Shown piece by piece: positions 53,143 through 62,826 of a DNA stretch of 64,000 nucleotides. A program made the position numbers and the translations under genes. Every line of letters begins with the position of its first letter. Within the stretch, counting starts at the first letter, position 1. The DNA lies in NCBI RefSeq assembly GCF_030326305.1, contig NZ_JACAKB010000016.1:1-64000 (forward strand), read 5' to 3'. Source of the stretch: Myroides odoratimimus (GTDB lineage Bacteria > Bacteroidota > Bacteroidia > Flavobacteriales > Flavobacteriaceae). Under the pieces are notes generated by a model that worked only from the letters and a program-made list of their open reading frames with translations, was not told the DNA's origin and searched no databases.

Positions 53143-54141
53143 ATGAATAAAAAGTTTGCCGTAGCTATTTTAAATTGGAATGGAGAACAGCTGTTAAGAC
53201 AGTTTCTTCCTTCTGTAGTGAAGTATTCGGACAAAGCTAATATATACGTTATAGATAATGCTTCTACTGATCAGTCTATAACTGTTCTAGAACAAAAGTT
53301 TCCTTCTGTTCATATTATACAGAATAAGCAAAACTATGGTTTTGCTCAAGGATATAATGAAGGGTTAAAAGATATACAAGAGCCTTACTTAGTACTGTTG
53401 AATTCAGATATCGAAGTAACCGAAAATTGGTTAGACTCGGTAGAAGAAATATTTGATAAACAACCTCGAGTAGCTATTGTACAACCTAAAATTCTTGACT
53501 ATAAACGCAAAACACACTTTGAGTATGCAGGCGCTGCAGGTGGTTTTATAGATTCGTACGGATTCCCATTCTGTAGAGGACGTATCTTCGATACCATAGA
53601 AGAAGATAAAGGGCAATACAACGATATTATAGATATATTCTGGGCATCAGGTGCTTGCTTTTTTATCCGTAATGAAGTTTACCAAAAACTAGGTGGGCTC
53701 GATGAAGACTACTTTGCTCATCAAGAAGAAATAGACTTATGCTGGCGAGCACATCATCTGGGACATAAGATTAAGTACACGGGGTATTCTACTGTGTATC
53801 ACGTTGGTGGAGCAACTTTAAAGTATCAGAGCCCAAAGAAGACTTATCTTAACTTTAGGAACTCATTACTAACATTATACAAGAATCTCCCTTCTAAAGG
53901 CAAGTTCTCTACTATCTTTTTGAGATTGTGCTTAGACGGCATCGCAGGGGTAAGATATATGCTAATGTTGCAACCCAAACATTGTTTTGCAATTGTTCGT
54001 TCTCACTTTGCATTTTACAAACGTATTCCTATCTTCAAAAAAAAGGTATCAAAATCTCCTGTAAAAGAGTATTATCGAACTAAATCAATTATTAAATTAT
54101 ATTATATTCAAAAACGTAAGACTTATATTAGAATATTCTAA
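53143..54141 (+). CDS. Glycosyltransferase family 2, 332 aa
   Basis: GT-A fold. KFAVAILNWNGEQLLRQFLP opens the domain, YVIDNASTDQSITVL follows, then YLVLLNSDIEV with the metal-binding DxD-type Asp (NSDIE), and the later acceptor helix DEDYFAHQEEIDLCWRAHHL with the ExDLCWR motif of rhamnosyl-type transferases. The C-terminal 90 residues carry a hydrophobic segment and a basic tail, so it may sit at the inner membrane. The donor sugar is unknown; surface-glycan synthesis is likely. It is monocistronic. Confidence 0.9.
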   Translation: MNKKFAVAILNWNGEQLLRQFLPSVVKYSDKANIYVIDNASTDQSITVLEQKFPSVHIIQNKQNYGFAQGYNEGLKDIQEPYLVLLNSDIEVTENWLDSVEEIFDKQPRVAIVQPKILDYKRKTHFEYAGAAGGFIDSYGFPFCRGRIFDTIEEDKGQYNDIIDIFWASGACFFIRNEVYQKLGGLDEDYFAHQEEIDLCWRAHHLGHKIKYTGYSTVYHVGGATLKYQSPKKTYLNFRNSLLTLYKNLPSKGKFSTIFLRLCLDGIAGVRYMLMLQPKHCFAIVRSHFAFYKRIPIFKKKVSKSPVKEYYRTKSIIKLYYIQKRKTYIRIF

Positions 54142-54185
54142 TTAAAATAGTTTAGACTTTTCTTTCTATATTGCCATCTATTTGC

Positions 54186-54193
54186 TATATTTG
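54186..54193 (+). promoter_or_regulatory. ompA-like gene promoter, -7 box TATATTTG
   Basis: Perfect TAnnTTTG, 27 bp before the ATG at 54,221. Transcription from here excludes the longer upstream start at 54,182. Confidence 0.55.
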
Positions 54194-54220
54194 ACAAAAC
54201 AATTCAATCATTTTTTAATT

Positions 54221-55054
54221 ATGAAAAAAGTAGTTTTAGGATTATCTGTTTTAGCCTTGACATTAGGTTCTTGTGGTACAAAACAGAAAATTGCAGACTT
54301 AGAAGCTAAAAACAAAGAAGTACAAGATTTATTAAATACATGTACTATAAAACTAAACTCTGCTTTAGCTGAGAGAAATGCTTTCTCTAACGAGATCGAG
54401 CATTTGAAAAAGAACAACTCTGACTTATTAAGCAATATGGGTAACATGACTATGTTAACTTCTAAAGGTGCTGAAAACTTAGAGAAAACTTTGGAGAGCA
54501 TGAAAGAGAAAGATCTTAAGATCACTCGTCTTCAAGATGCTATCACGAAGAAAGACTCTGTTACTTTAGCTTTAGTAAGAAGTGTGAAGAAAGAAGTTGG
54601 TTTCGATGATCCAGATATCCAAGTTAACGTAGAAAAAGGTGTAGTATACATCTCTATCGCTGACAAATTATTATTCAAAACAGCTGGTTATGAAGTAAGT
54701 TCTGAGGCTAAACGTGTATTAGCTAAAGTAGCTGCTATCGCTAAGAGCAAACCAGACTTCGAAGTAATGGTAGAAGGGCATACAGATAACGTATCTATCA
54801 AAAACGCAATGATGAGAGACAACTGGGATTTAAGTGTTAAACGTGCGGTATCTATTGTTCAAGTTTTACAAAATGACTTCCAATTAAACCCTGGTCAATT
54901 AGTTGCTTCAGGACGTGGAGAGTATGTGCCATTAGTTGAAAACGATACTCCTGAAAACAGAGCTAGAAACAGAAGAACTAGAATCGTTTTACTTCCTAAG
55001 ATTGATCAATTCTACGATATGATCGAGAAAGAAATGAAAAATATGACTAAATAA
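54221..55054 (+). CDS. OmpA-family outer-membrane lipoprotein, 277 aa
   Basis: The start at 54,221 (MKKVVLGLSVLALTLGSCGT) gives a lipoprotein signal with the lipobox LGSC; Cys18 would be lipidated. A coiled coil (about 22-115: KIADLEAKNKEVQDLLNTCT and onward) leads to the OmpA C-terminal peptidoglycan-binding domain (about 135-260), with VEGHTDNVSIKNAMMRDNWD, LSVKRAVSIVQVL, and NRRTRIVLLPK. It anchors the outer membrane to the cell wall. Codon use is that of a well-expressed gene. A strong bidirectional terminator follows. Confidence 0.9.
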   Translation: MKKVVLGLSVLALTLGSCGTKQKIADLEAKNKEVQDLLNTCTIKLNSALAERNAFSNEIEHLKKNNSDLLSNMGNMTMLTSKGAENLEKTLESMKEKDLKITRLQDAITKKDSVTLALVRSVKKEVGFDDPDIQVNVEKGVVYISIADKLLFKTAGYEVSSEAKRVLAKVAAIAKSKPDFEVMVEGHTDNVSIKNAMMRDNWDLSVKRAVSIVQVLQNDFQLNPGQLVASGRGEYVPLVENDTPENRARNRRTRIVLLPKIDQFYDMIEKEMKNMTK

Positions 55055-55074
55055 TTTTAGTTATTAAAATAAAG

Positions 55075-55108
55075 AAAAGGGCTGTCTTATAAATAAGACA
55101 GCCCTTTT
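55075..55108. terminator. Bidirectional terminator
   Basis: AAAAGGGCTGTCTTAT / ATAAGACAGCCCTTTT, perfect 16-bp stem, 2-nt loop, T-run. Confidence 0.95.
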
Positions 55109-55201
55109 TTAATTATAAATTTTCAATTAGGAATTAATTACGAATTTCAAATGACAAATGACGATTTTAATACGCGTCACATCATGGATTGCTAACAATT
55201 C

Positions 55202-57931
55202 TTAATTCTTTAGATAGTCTCTCAATACATATTGTAGAATACCATCGTTTTTATAATACTCTATTTCAATTAAAGAATCAAAACGAGCTTTAGCTTGGAA
55301 AGAAAGAGTTTCTCCATTCTCTTTTACCGCCTTTACCTCTAGTATTTTGTGTGGTACTAAATCTTGTTCGATTCCTGTGATAGTGAATGTCTCTTTTCCA
55401 GTTAAACCTAATGATTCAGCTGTTTGGCCTTCTAAGAATTGTAATGGAGCTATCCCCATACCTATTAAGTTACTTCTATGGATACGCTCAAAGCTTTCTG
55501 CTATAACAGCTTTTACTCCTAATAAATAAGTTCCTTTTGCTGCCCAGTCACGAGAAGATCCACTTCCGTATTCTTTACCAGCCAAGATTATTAAAGGAGT
55601 CTTATCTTCTTGATACTTCATCGCTGTATCAAACACAGAAAGAGATTCATTCGTAGGTAAATAAGTACTATATCCTCCTTCGCGTTGTGCTACTTTATTC
55701 TTAATACGCACATTGGCAAAGGTACCTCTCATCATCACTTCATGGTTACCACGTCTAGATCCGTATGAGTTAAAATCTTTTGGTTCTACTCCTTGTGACA
55801 GTAAATATTTACCTGCTGCTGAACTCTCATTAAAAGCTCCTGCCGGCGAAATATGATCTGTAGTCACTGAATCTCCTAAATACAACAATACCCTAGCATT
55901 GTGTACATCTGCAATTGGCTTAGGTTGAGCTGGTAAGTTTTCGAAGAATGGCGCTTGTCTGATATAAGTAGATGGTTGATCCCATTCAAACTTCTGACCT
56001 GTTGGCGCTTGTAAGTTCTTCCAGTCTTGCTCACCTTCAAAAATCACACTGTATACTTGTTCAAAATCTTCTTGTTTCAATGATTCGTTAATTACTGCTC
56101 TAATCTCCTCATGTGTTGGCCATATATCTTTTAGATACACTGGCTGTCCATTAGGATCATAGTCTAAAGGATCATTAATTAAATCAATATCTACTCTACC
56201 TACAAGTGCATAAGCAACAACTAACATCGGAGACATCAAGAAGTTCATTTTTACTTGTGGGTGTACCCTAGCCTCGAAGTTTCTATTCCCTGACAATACA
56301 GATGCTACAACTAAATCACCTTTAGTCACTGCCTCTGCTACAGGTAATGGAAGAGGTCCACTATTACCAATACATGAAGTACATCCGTACCCTACTGTAT
56401 GGAATCGAAGTGCCTCTAGGTCTTCTAATAGACCTGAGCGCTGTAGATACTGAGTCACAACCTTAGACCCTGGAGCTAAACTTGTCTTAACCCATGACTT
56501 CGTTCTCAGACCTTTCTCAATAGCTTTACGAGCTACTAGTCCTGCTCCAATCATTACTTCTGGATTAGACGTATTCGTACAACTCGTAATAGCAGCGATA
56601 ACGATACTTCCGTCTCCTATTACATACTCTTTGTTCTTCTGTTTAATACGAACTGTACGCAGACTATCTTTTACAACTTCTGTAGTAGGATTAGCAGCTT
56701 TGTTCTCTTCGTAAGCAAACTCAGTCCCAGAACCTCCTTCTGATAGCCAAGCGTGCTCTCTACGCTCTTTAGTATCAGTATAGGTACGATTATACTCTTG
56801 CTCTAATAAAGTAGAGAATGATGTCGCTAAATCTTTTACTAATATTTTGTCTTGTGGACGTTTAGGTCCAGATACTGTAGGCTCTAATGTATTTAGATCT
56901 AACTCGATCACAGTAGTATACTCAATGCTCTCTTTCCCTGTTCTCCATAACATATTGTTTTTACAATAGTCTTCTACTAAGTTTATCTGCTCTTCACTTC
57001 TATTCGTAGCACGCATATAATCTAAGGTACGGTTATCAATAGGGAAATAAGTAACTGTACATCCGAACTCTGGTGACATATTAGATATAGTCGCTCTATC
57101 AGTCACAGATAGATTATCTAAGCCATCGCCAAATACTTCTACGAATTTACCTACTACTCCTACTTGACGCAATATCTTCGTAATAGATAATACCATATCA
57201 GTAGCAGTAGCGCCTTGTGGTATTTTACCCGTTAATTTTAATCCGATTACTTCTGGGCAAGTAAAATAAATTGGTTGTCCAAGCATAGCCGCCTCAGCTT
57301 CAATACCTCCTACTCCCCATGCAATAACTCCAATACCATTCACCATAGGTGTATGTGAATCTGTACCTACTAAAGTATCTGGGAAAGCCCATCCATCTCT
57401 TTCGATAACACCTTTAGCTAAATACTCTAAATTTACCTGGTGACAAATACCCATTCCCGGAGGAACTACTGTGAAGTTATTTAGCTCCTGCTGAGCCCAT
57501 TTTAACAACTCATAGCGTTCAGAATTACGCTCATATTCTTTTTCTACATTTCCCTTATAAGAGTAATCTGTTCCATAATAATCTACCTGAACAGAGTGGT
57601 CAATAACCAAATCTACAGGAATTGCTGGGTTAATCTTATTCCCGTCTTTTCCCTGTCTGATGAACTCATCTCTCAAAGACGCAATATCTACAACAGCTGG
57701 TACCCCTGTAAAGTCTTGCATTAAAACACGTGCTGGCTTAAAGGGAATATCTTTGTCAGTACCCTTTGGATCCCAGTTAACTAGAGTGTCTAAATGCTCG
57801 TCTGTTATCACATAACCATCGTGATTACGCAAAACATTCTCCAATAAAATTCTTATCGAAAACGGCAATCTTTCGATATTGTTACCCTTGTCCTGTAACT
57901 CTTTTAGTGATGCAATTTTATACTTTGTCAT
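55202..57931 (-). CDS. acnA: Aconitate hydratase A
   Basis: 909 aa, the long AcnA/IRP type. It isomerises citrate to isocitrate in the TCA cycle with a 4Fe-4S cluster. Cluster cysteines are visible in AAITSCTNTSNPEVM and in GYGCTSCIGNSGPL (C-x-x-C). Substrate-binding GTDSHTPMVNGIGVIAWGVG precedes them, and the C-terminal swivel domain has SYGSRRGNHEVMMRGTFANV and GKEYGSGSSRDWAAKG. It is monocistronic, divergent from the metallophosphoesterase gene with a 492-bp gap. Confidence 0.97.
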   Translation of the reverse strand: MTKYKIASLKELQDKGNNIERLPFSIRILLENVLRNHDGYVITDEHLDTLVNWDPKGTDKDIPFKPARVLMQDFTGVPAVVDIASLRDEFIRQGKDGNKINPAIPVDLVIDHSVQVDYYGTDYSYKGNVEKEYERNSERYELLKWAQQELNNFTVVPPGMGICHQVNLEYLAKGVIERDGWAFPDTLVGTDSHTPMVNGIGVIAWGVGGIEAEAAMLGQPIYFTCPEVIGLKLTGKIPQGATATDMVLSITKILRQVGVVGKFVEVFGDGLDNLSVTDRATISNMSPEFGCTVTYFPIDNRTLDYMRATNRSEEQINLVEDYCKNNMLWRTGKESIEYTTVIELDLNTLEPTVSGPKRPQDKILVKDLATSFSTLLEQEYNRTYTDTKERREHAWLSEGGSGTEFAYEENKAANPTTEVVKDSLRTVRIKQKNKEYVIGDGSIVIAAITSCTNTSNPEVMIGAGLVARKAIEKGLRTKSWVKTSLAPGSKVVTQYLQRSGLLEDLEALRFHTVGYGCTSCIGNSGPLPLPVAEAVTKGDLVVASVLSGNRNFEARVHPQVKMNFLMSPMLVVAYALVGRVDIDLINDPLDYDPNGQPVYLKDIWPTHEEIRAVINESLKQEDFEQVYSVIFEGEQDWKNLQAPTGQKFEWDQPSTYIRQAPFFENLPAQPKPIADVHNARVLLYLGDSVTTDHISPAGAFNESSAAGKYLLSQGVEPKDFNSYGSRRGNHEVMMRGTFANVRIKNKVAQREGGYSTYLPTNESLSVFDTAMKYQEDKTPLIILAGKEYGSGSSRDWAAKGTYLLGVKAVIAESFERIHRSNLIGMGIAPLQFLEGQTAESLGLTGKETFTITGIEQDLVPHKILEVKAVKENGETLSFQAKARFDSLIEIEYYKNDGILQYVLRDYLKN

Positions 57932-58423
57932 AATTGTTAGTTTATACAGGTTAAGTTACTGAAAACAAACTAGATTAGCTATTAAATATTTATTAAAAAA
58001 CCGCTAACATTATAATATATCCAACTTATAAACAAGAGAATAAGCCATCTTAAAGAATTATTATATTGGCAAATTGACTCTTATTTTTTTAGAGAATATA
58101 GATATTTTCAATACCGTATTTTCTCTAATACAACCACCTCATTCAAAGACATATATCAATATCTTAATTCCTATTACTATCTCACTAGATAATTCAGCCA
58201 TAAGCCTATATATTCCATTACTTTTAAAAACAAACAAAAAATAACTTTACTCTTAAAAAATAGATTTTAATTTATTATTTAACATATTTCACTTTTCTTT
58301 TATATGATACAGTTATTATAAACTAATTTTATTGTAGATATCATATATTATCTTTTTAATTTTATTTTTCAGATAATTTATTCGCAAATTATTGTACATT
58401 TAATAACACCAACAACTTGTATA
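57932..58423. other. Intergenic region between acnA and the metallophosphoesterase gene
   Basis: 492 bp of very AT-rich DNA with divergent genes on both sides. I see no gene and no strong hairpin. A near -7 box CTAGTTTG at about 57,968 on the minus strand may serve acnA. Confidence 0.4.
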
Positions 58424-59371
58424 ATGAAAACAATTGACAAAAATTTTGTAGACTTTGATATAATAGGAGATATTCATGGACATAGTAATGATTTAAAGAG
58501 ATTATTAGCTGCTTTAGGCTATTCTAATAAAAGAGGATATTATCAACATCCTGAACGAAAAGTACTATTCGTAGGAGATTATATAGACAGAGGAATTAAT
58601 ATTATAGAAGTTCTAGATATCGTAAAAAAGATGGTTGATAATGGGGAGGCTATTGCCTTAATGGGAAATCATGAGTACAATGCTATCTGTTATAACACCT
58701 TATCTACAGAAGGAAATTACCTTAGAGAACACACTCCTAAGAACTTTAATCAACATGCTGTGACAATGGCTGCTTTTATGCAAGTGCCTAATATGTACAA
58801 AATGTATATAGAGTGGTTTAAATCACTTCCTTTATTTTATGAGAATGATTCGTTTAGAGCTGTTCATGCATGTTGGGATGATCGACATATCAATTATTTA
58901 AGAAACCGATTAGTCAATGACTGTATTACGAATGATCTGTTAGAAGAAGCGAATAAAGAAGGAACAGAATTATATAATGCTGTAGAAACAACATTAAAAG
59001 GAAAAGAAGCGAAGATGCCTGAAGGTATAAGCTTCATCGATAAAGATCGTATACTACGCACTGAGTTTAGAACTAAATGGTGGGAAGATCCTAAAGAAAT
59101 GACCTATAACTCTATCAGTGTACATCCTATACAAGAGCTACCTCATACTCCTTTTGAGTTTGAGAGTGATAACTTTTATCAGATCGTAGAGAAACCTGTG
59201 TTCTTTGGTCACTATTGGATGAAACACAAGGTAGGTACTAGACCCAGTATCATTAAAGATAATGTATGCTGTGTCGATTTTAGCGTTGCTAAGGGGGACG
59301 GAATACTTGTATGCTACAGATATAGTGGAGAAGACAAGTTGGACTCTAAGCAACTCGTCTTTGTAAAATAA
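58424..59371 (+). CDS. Metallophosphoesterase (PrpE/ApaH-like), 315 aa
   Basis: A calcineurin-like phosphoesterase. The five family motifs are seen: DIIGDIHGHSNDL (metal Asp and His), FVGDYIDRG (bridging Asp), ALMGNHEYNA (Asn and His), VHACWDDR and FFGHYWMKHK (late His). Relatives are bis(5'-nucleosyl)-tetraphosphatases or protein phosphatases; the exact substrate is unclear. It is followed after 25 bp by a 442-aa unknown gene and then a small EamA gene, apparently an operon. Confidence 0.88.
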   Translation: MKTIDKNFVDFDIIGDIHGHSNDLKRLLAALGYSNKRGYYQHPERKVLFVGDYIDRGINIIEVLDIVKKMVDNGEAIALMGNHEYNAICYNTLSTEGNYLREHTPKNFNQHAVTMAAFMQVPNMYKMYIEWFKSLPLFYENDSFRAVHACWDDRHINYLRNRLVNDCITNDLLEEANKEGTELYNAVETTLKGKEAKMPEGISFIDKDRILRTEFRTKWWEDPKEMTYNSISVHPIQELPHTPFEFESDNFYQIVEKPVFFGHYWMKHKVGTRPSIIKDNVCCVDFSVAKGDGILVCYRYSGEDKLDSKQLVFVK

Positions 59372-59396
59372 CGTCAAACTTTCTCTCTCCAAATCT

Positions 59397-60725
59397 ATGA
59401 TTAACTATTTAAAACTTTTCCTTAAAAGAAAAAACACCAAAGAAATAGACAATACGTCATTAGATTTTTTGACTTTACAAAATTGTGATAACGCCGTTTT
59501 TATACTTGATAATCATTTAATAAGCAAAAATAAAATATCTTATTACAACTGTAACCAAAACATCGATGACATACAAGTTTTGTATTTTACTTGTATTAAC
59601 AATAAACCTTTGCTATTTATAGCAGGGAAGCACAATAGTCATATCCCTACTTCATCTGTAAACTTTCTTTCTACTTTTCTACACTTAGCCGAAAAGTTAG
59701 GGTTTAATCCTGTATTACTAACCTTATTCGAAGAAACCTTTAGTTGTGAAAGAAATATGTTTATATGGGCTAGAAAAAATCCTAGTAACTGTAAAGTATT
59801 AGAACAAGGAACCTATGCAGATACAATCCTAGAAGGTTATGAATTGCAGAATCAAGCAAAAACTTTTATATCATGGGAAACTCCTTATGAAGAAGTAATT
59901 GCATTAGAAGAAGTATTAATGACTAAACCATCTAATGAAGATGATTTAGTTAAATACAGCTTTAAGGTCCCTGTGAGACTTGGAAACCTTGTTCTCAACG
60001 ATTTTAATTTTTATGATTGTCATAGAAAGAATATTCCTGTGAGCAATTATTTCTCTTATTGTGAGTATAAACAAATTGGTAATAAACCGTATTCCTTTTT
60101 AAAACATGCTTTACTAGAGAATCAAAGCCTTACTAGTGCTTCTATCGATACAGAAGAGGATAAGAGTGTTATCTTTAGTACAAAAATAAAAACAGATCAC
60201 TTAGAGTTTTATTTCTCTAACGCCTATCCTGTAGACTTAGATGCGGCTAATAATAAAGTATTTTTCTTAATTACTAATTTAAAAGAATACTTGAATACTG
60301 TAATCTATCCAGAGTATATACTTAAATTATCTATAGCCAACTGTACAACACTATCAGATAATATAACTCTAGATATAAAAACCTATAAAGAAACAGCACA
60401 TATCTATAGAGTACCAACATTCATACAAGAGATCTCTCAGAATAAACCTTTTATTTGGATAGATGATAATAACGACGAAATAGGCTTCTCTGATGATCGC
60501 TATGCTCATATAATACCACTAGCAGAGGTAAAATATATCTGTATAGAAACTACTGAGAATAGCGATGGAACTATAGAGTCTAAACTAAGCATCCGTCCAC
60601 AAGGAAGTAATATGGAAATTATAAATATATTTACTTCAAAAAGCGTAGATTTGAGCAAATTTGAAGAACAAATCAGAAGAGATATTCCTGTACCTATACA
60701 GTGTCCTCTAGATGATTATTTATAA
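59397..60725 (+). CDS. Hypothetical protein, 442 aa
   Basis: No named domain. It has no signal peptide and no membrane segment, is Asn- and Thr-rich, and is predicted mixed alpha/beta. Between 25 and 110 lies a beta-rich part (NAVFILDNHLISKNKISYYN), and near 340-400 another (SQNKPFIWIDDNNDEIGFSD, then KYICIETTENSDG). It lies 25 bp after the metallophosphoesterase gene and 9 bp before the EamA gene, so it is part of the same operon. Function unknown; it may be a cytosolic protein related to the phosphatase pathway, but this is only position. Confidence 0.65.
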   Translation: MINYLKLFLKRKNTKEIDNTSLDFLTLQNCDNAVFILDNHLISKNKISYYNCNQNIDDIQVLYFTCINNKPLLFIAGKHNSHIPTSSVNFLSTFLHLAEKLGFNPVLLTLFEETFSCERNMFIWARKNPSNCKVLEQGTYADTILEGYELQNQAKTFISWETPYEEVIALEEVLMTKPSNEDDLVKYSFKVPVRLGNLVLNDFNFYDCHRKNIPVSNYFSYCEYKQIGNKPYSFLKHALLENQSLTSASIDTEEDKSVIFSTKIKTDHLEFYFSNAYPVDLDAANNKVFFLITNLKEYLNTVIYPEYILKLSIANCTTLSDNITLDIKTYKETAHIYRVPTFIQEISQNKPFIWIDDNNDEIGFSDDRYAHIIPLAEVKYICIETTENSDGTIESKLSIRPQGSNMEIINIFTSKSVDLSKFEEQIRRDIPVPIQCPLDDYL

Positions 60726-60734
60726 AACAATATT

Positions 60735-61148
60735 ATGTGGAAGTACTACGCTCTACTCTCAGCTATATTTGCTGCAATGACAGCCATATTATCGAAAGTA
60801 GGAGTAAAAGGAATTAATGGTAACCTAGCTACAGCTATACGCACTAGTGTAGTCTTAGTCTTAGCTTGGGGAATAGTGATTGCAAATAGCGACTTTAAAG
60901 GTATGAAAGAATTGAGTAAGTCTAATCTTATCTTCTTAATTGCTTCTGGAGTTGCGACAGGGCTATCGTGGATATTTTATTTCAAAGCTCTAGAGTCAGG
61001 TCCTGTATCTAAAGTAGCTCCGATAGATAAACTGAGTATTGTATTTGTGATGATTATCTCTTTTATCTTCTTAAAAGAGCCTATGGATCTAAAAACTATA
61101 ATTGGTGGATGTCTTATTGTAGGAGGTACACTAGTCCTAATCTTATAA
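60735..61148 (+). CDS. EamA-family (DMT) transporter half, 137 aa
   Basis: Five hydrophobic segments: MWKYYALLSAIFAAMTAILS (1-20), LATAIRTSVVLVLAWGIVIA (31-50), LIFLIASGVATGLSWIFYFK (66-86), VAPIDKLSIVFVMIISFIFL (93-113) and IIGGCLIVGGTLVLIL (121-136). This is one EamA repeat, half the size of standard ten-helix members. Such four-to-five-helix proteins work as dimers and export metabolites. The typical APIDKLSIVF motif is clear. Confidence 0.85.
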   Translation: MWKYYALLSAIFAAMTAILSKVGVKGINGNLATAIRTSVVLVLAWGIVIANSDFKGMKELSKSNLIFLIASGVATGLSWIFYFKALESGPVSKVAPIDKLSIVFVMIISFIFLKEPMDLKTIIGGCLIVGGTLVLIL

Positions 61149-61170
61149 AAAACTTTCTTTGAGTTCTCGA

Positions 61171-62661
61171 TTAACTCAAAGAAAGTTCTTCTATAGCTTC
61201 AATACCTGTTCGTTTACACACAATTCTAAATCGTTTATACTCTACGATATTTTCATACTTTATTTGTGCTATGAAGTTAAGATAGTAGATCTTATCTGCT
61301 AATATTCTTTCTGGCTCCCCTATTAAATCATTTTGATCTAGAGTATACACAGTCACATAAGGATTATTCATTCTTTGAGTAAGTCGAGTTAGATTAAAAT
61401 GAATAATATCATTAATCCCGTCAAAGGCATACGTACTCTCTTTAATAACCTTCTTATTATCTAGATGTACTTTCTTTCTGTACAACATGATTTTCTCATT
61501 GTGAATCTTATTCTCTATTTCTAATAAGGCTGAACGATCACGTAAATTAAGTACTTCTTCAGGCACCTTTTCTTCTACTATAAAATCGACAGATTCCTTT
61601 ATCCAACCTATCTTTTGATCTTTTACACTAATATTCGTTTTATTATCGAAATACTTCCCTCCTAACTTTCCTATAAAGTAATAACGCATTAGTTCCTTAA
61701 TCCTATCTTTCAACATATAACTTATAACTAATGCTACAAACAAAGGCATTGTAAAGTTGCCATATTTTTGTTGAAAAGAGAAAGCAATAACAGTAGCAAA
61801 AATCATAGACAACCCCGCTGCTAAACTATAATATATCTGCTGGGCAATCACACCATCTTCGTCTTTTCGTTTATTCGAAATTAAAGCTAAATCAGACTCT
61901 ATATACTTATCTAACATAGTGTGCCTATATACTACTTTCTGATTATTCTCTCTATCCCCTTTCTTAATATCTAGATAGTTGTGTATTTTCATATACTCTT
62001 TTTCTCTAGTTATTAATCCTATTAAATGTTGGCGTACTTTCTCTGATAGATTATACTGATCACCTTCTAACAGTTCTAAGAAACCAAAAACCTGATGCAC
62101 TATCGCATAAGATAAATACTCATCTGCAAAGTCATAGTAATTTCTTGTTTCACTCCCTTCTTCTATATCAATTAACAACTCTCTAAGCCCTCTAAACTGA
62201 ATAGAAATGTTCTCCACTGCTGAGGCAAATTCTAAACATCTTACCTCTAAATCTTTCGTTAAAATACACTTCTTGATCTCAACAAGATGATTGCGAATAG
62301 CACTTCTAAAAATAGCCATGAACATCTTTAGCTGAAACTCATACTCCATTAATAACTCAGATGAATCCTCTTCTGCTTGTAACACATCATTTAAAGCTGA
62401 ACGCAAATTATTTAATGGTACAGCTCCGTTATCAACAATTTCTTTTAGAAGGTAAATAGGTGTTATAAATCTGACCTTAGACTTAACATCTGAATAAAAC
62501 TGATCTTTAGTATATGTAGAAGCATTAATATCTAAACTATTAGGAATAAAAAACCAAGTATTAATATCAAACTCTGCTGTTTGACCAATTTGCTTTGTCT
62601 TAAACCCTATTTTAACCTCTACTGAATAAGCATCATGAATGCTTGTTTCTATATCTATCAT
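61171..62661 (-). CDS. Hypothetical membrane-associated protein, 496 aa
   Basis: No family recognised. The N-terminal 270 residues are soluble and helical (with charged stretches such as RHLIGLITREKEYMK). Two transmembrane helices follow at about 281-300 (YYSLAAGLSMIFATVIAFSF) and 306-322 (FTMPLFVALVISYMLKD). The C-terminal 170 residues are soluble. It converges on the EamA gene, with 22 bp between stops and no obvious terminator. A membrane-tethered two-domain protein; role unknown. Confidence 0.65.
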   Translation of the reverse strand: MIDIETSIHDAYSVEVKIGFKTKQIGQTAEFDINTWFFIPNSLDINASTYTKDQFYSDVKSKVRFITPIYLLKEIVDNGAVPLNNLRSALNDVLQAEEDSSELLMEYEFQLKMFMAIFRSAIRNHLVEIKKCILTKDLEVRCLEFASAVENISIQFRGLRELLIDIEEGSETRNYYDFADEYLSYAIVHQVFGFLELLEGDQYNLSEKVRQHLIGLITREKEYMKIHNYLDIKKGDRENNQKVVYRHTMLDKYIESDLALISNKRKDEDGVIAQQIYYSLAAGLSMIFATVIAFSFQQKYGNFTMPLFVALVISYMLKDRIKELMRYYFIGKLGGKYFDNKTNISVKDQKIGWIKESVDFIVEEKVPEEVLNLRDRSALLEIENKIHNEKIMLYRKKVHLDNKKVIKESTYAFDGINDIIHFNLTRLTQRMNNPYVTVYTLDQNDLIGEPERILADKIYYLNFIAQIKYENIVEYKRFRIVCKRTGIEAIEELSLS

Positions 62662-62770
62662 ACCTTAACCCTAGAATATATACGTGAAGATATTAAATAA
62701 TTCTGAGGTTAAACATATAACTTCTTCTAAAACTCACTAGCTCTTTACATTGCTTTATGAAATAAAAAAA

Positions 62771-62796
62771 CTGCTCTCCCTGGACGGAGAGCAGTA
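62771..62796 (-). terminator. Terminator of the antiporter gene
   Basis: ACTGCTCTCC / GGAGAGCAGT, perfect 10-bp stem, 6-nt loop, T-run on the minus strand; 30 bp past the stop. Confidence 0.9.
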
Positions 62797-62826
62797 CCAC
62801 AAATTAATATAAAACACACAATATCT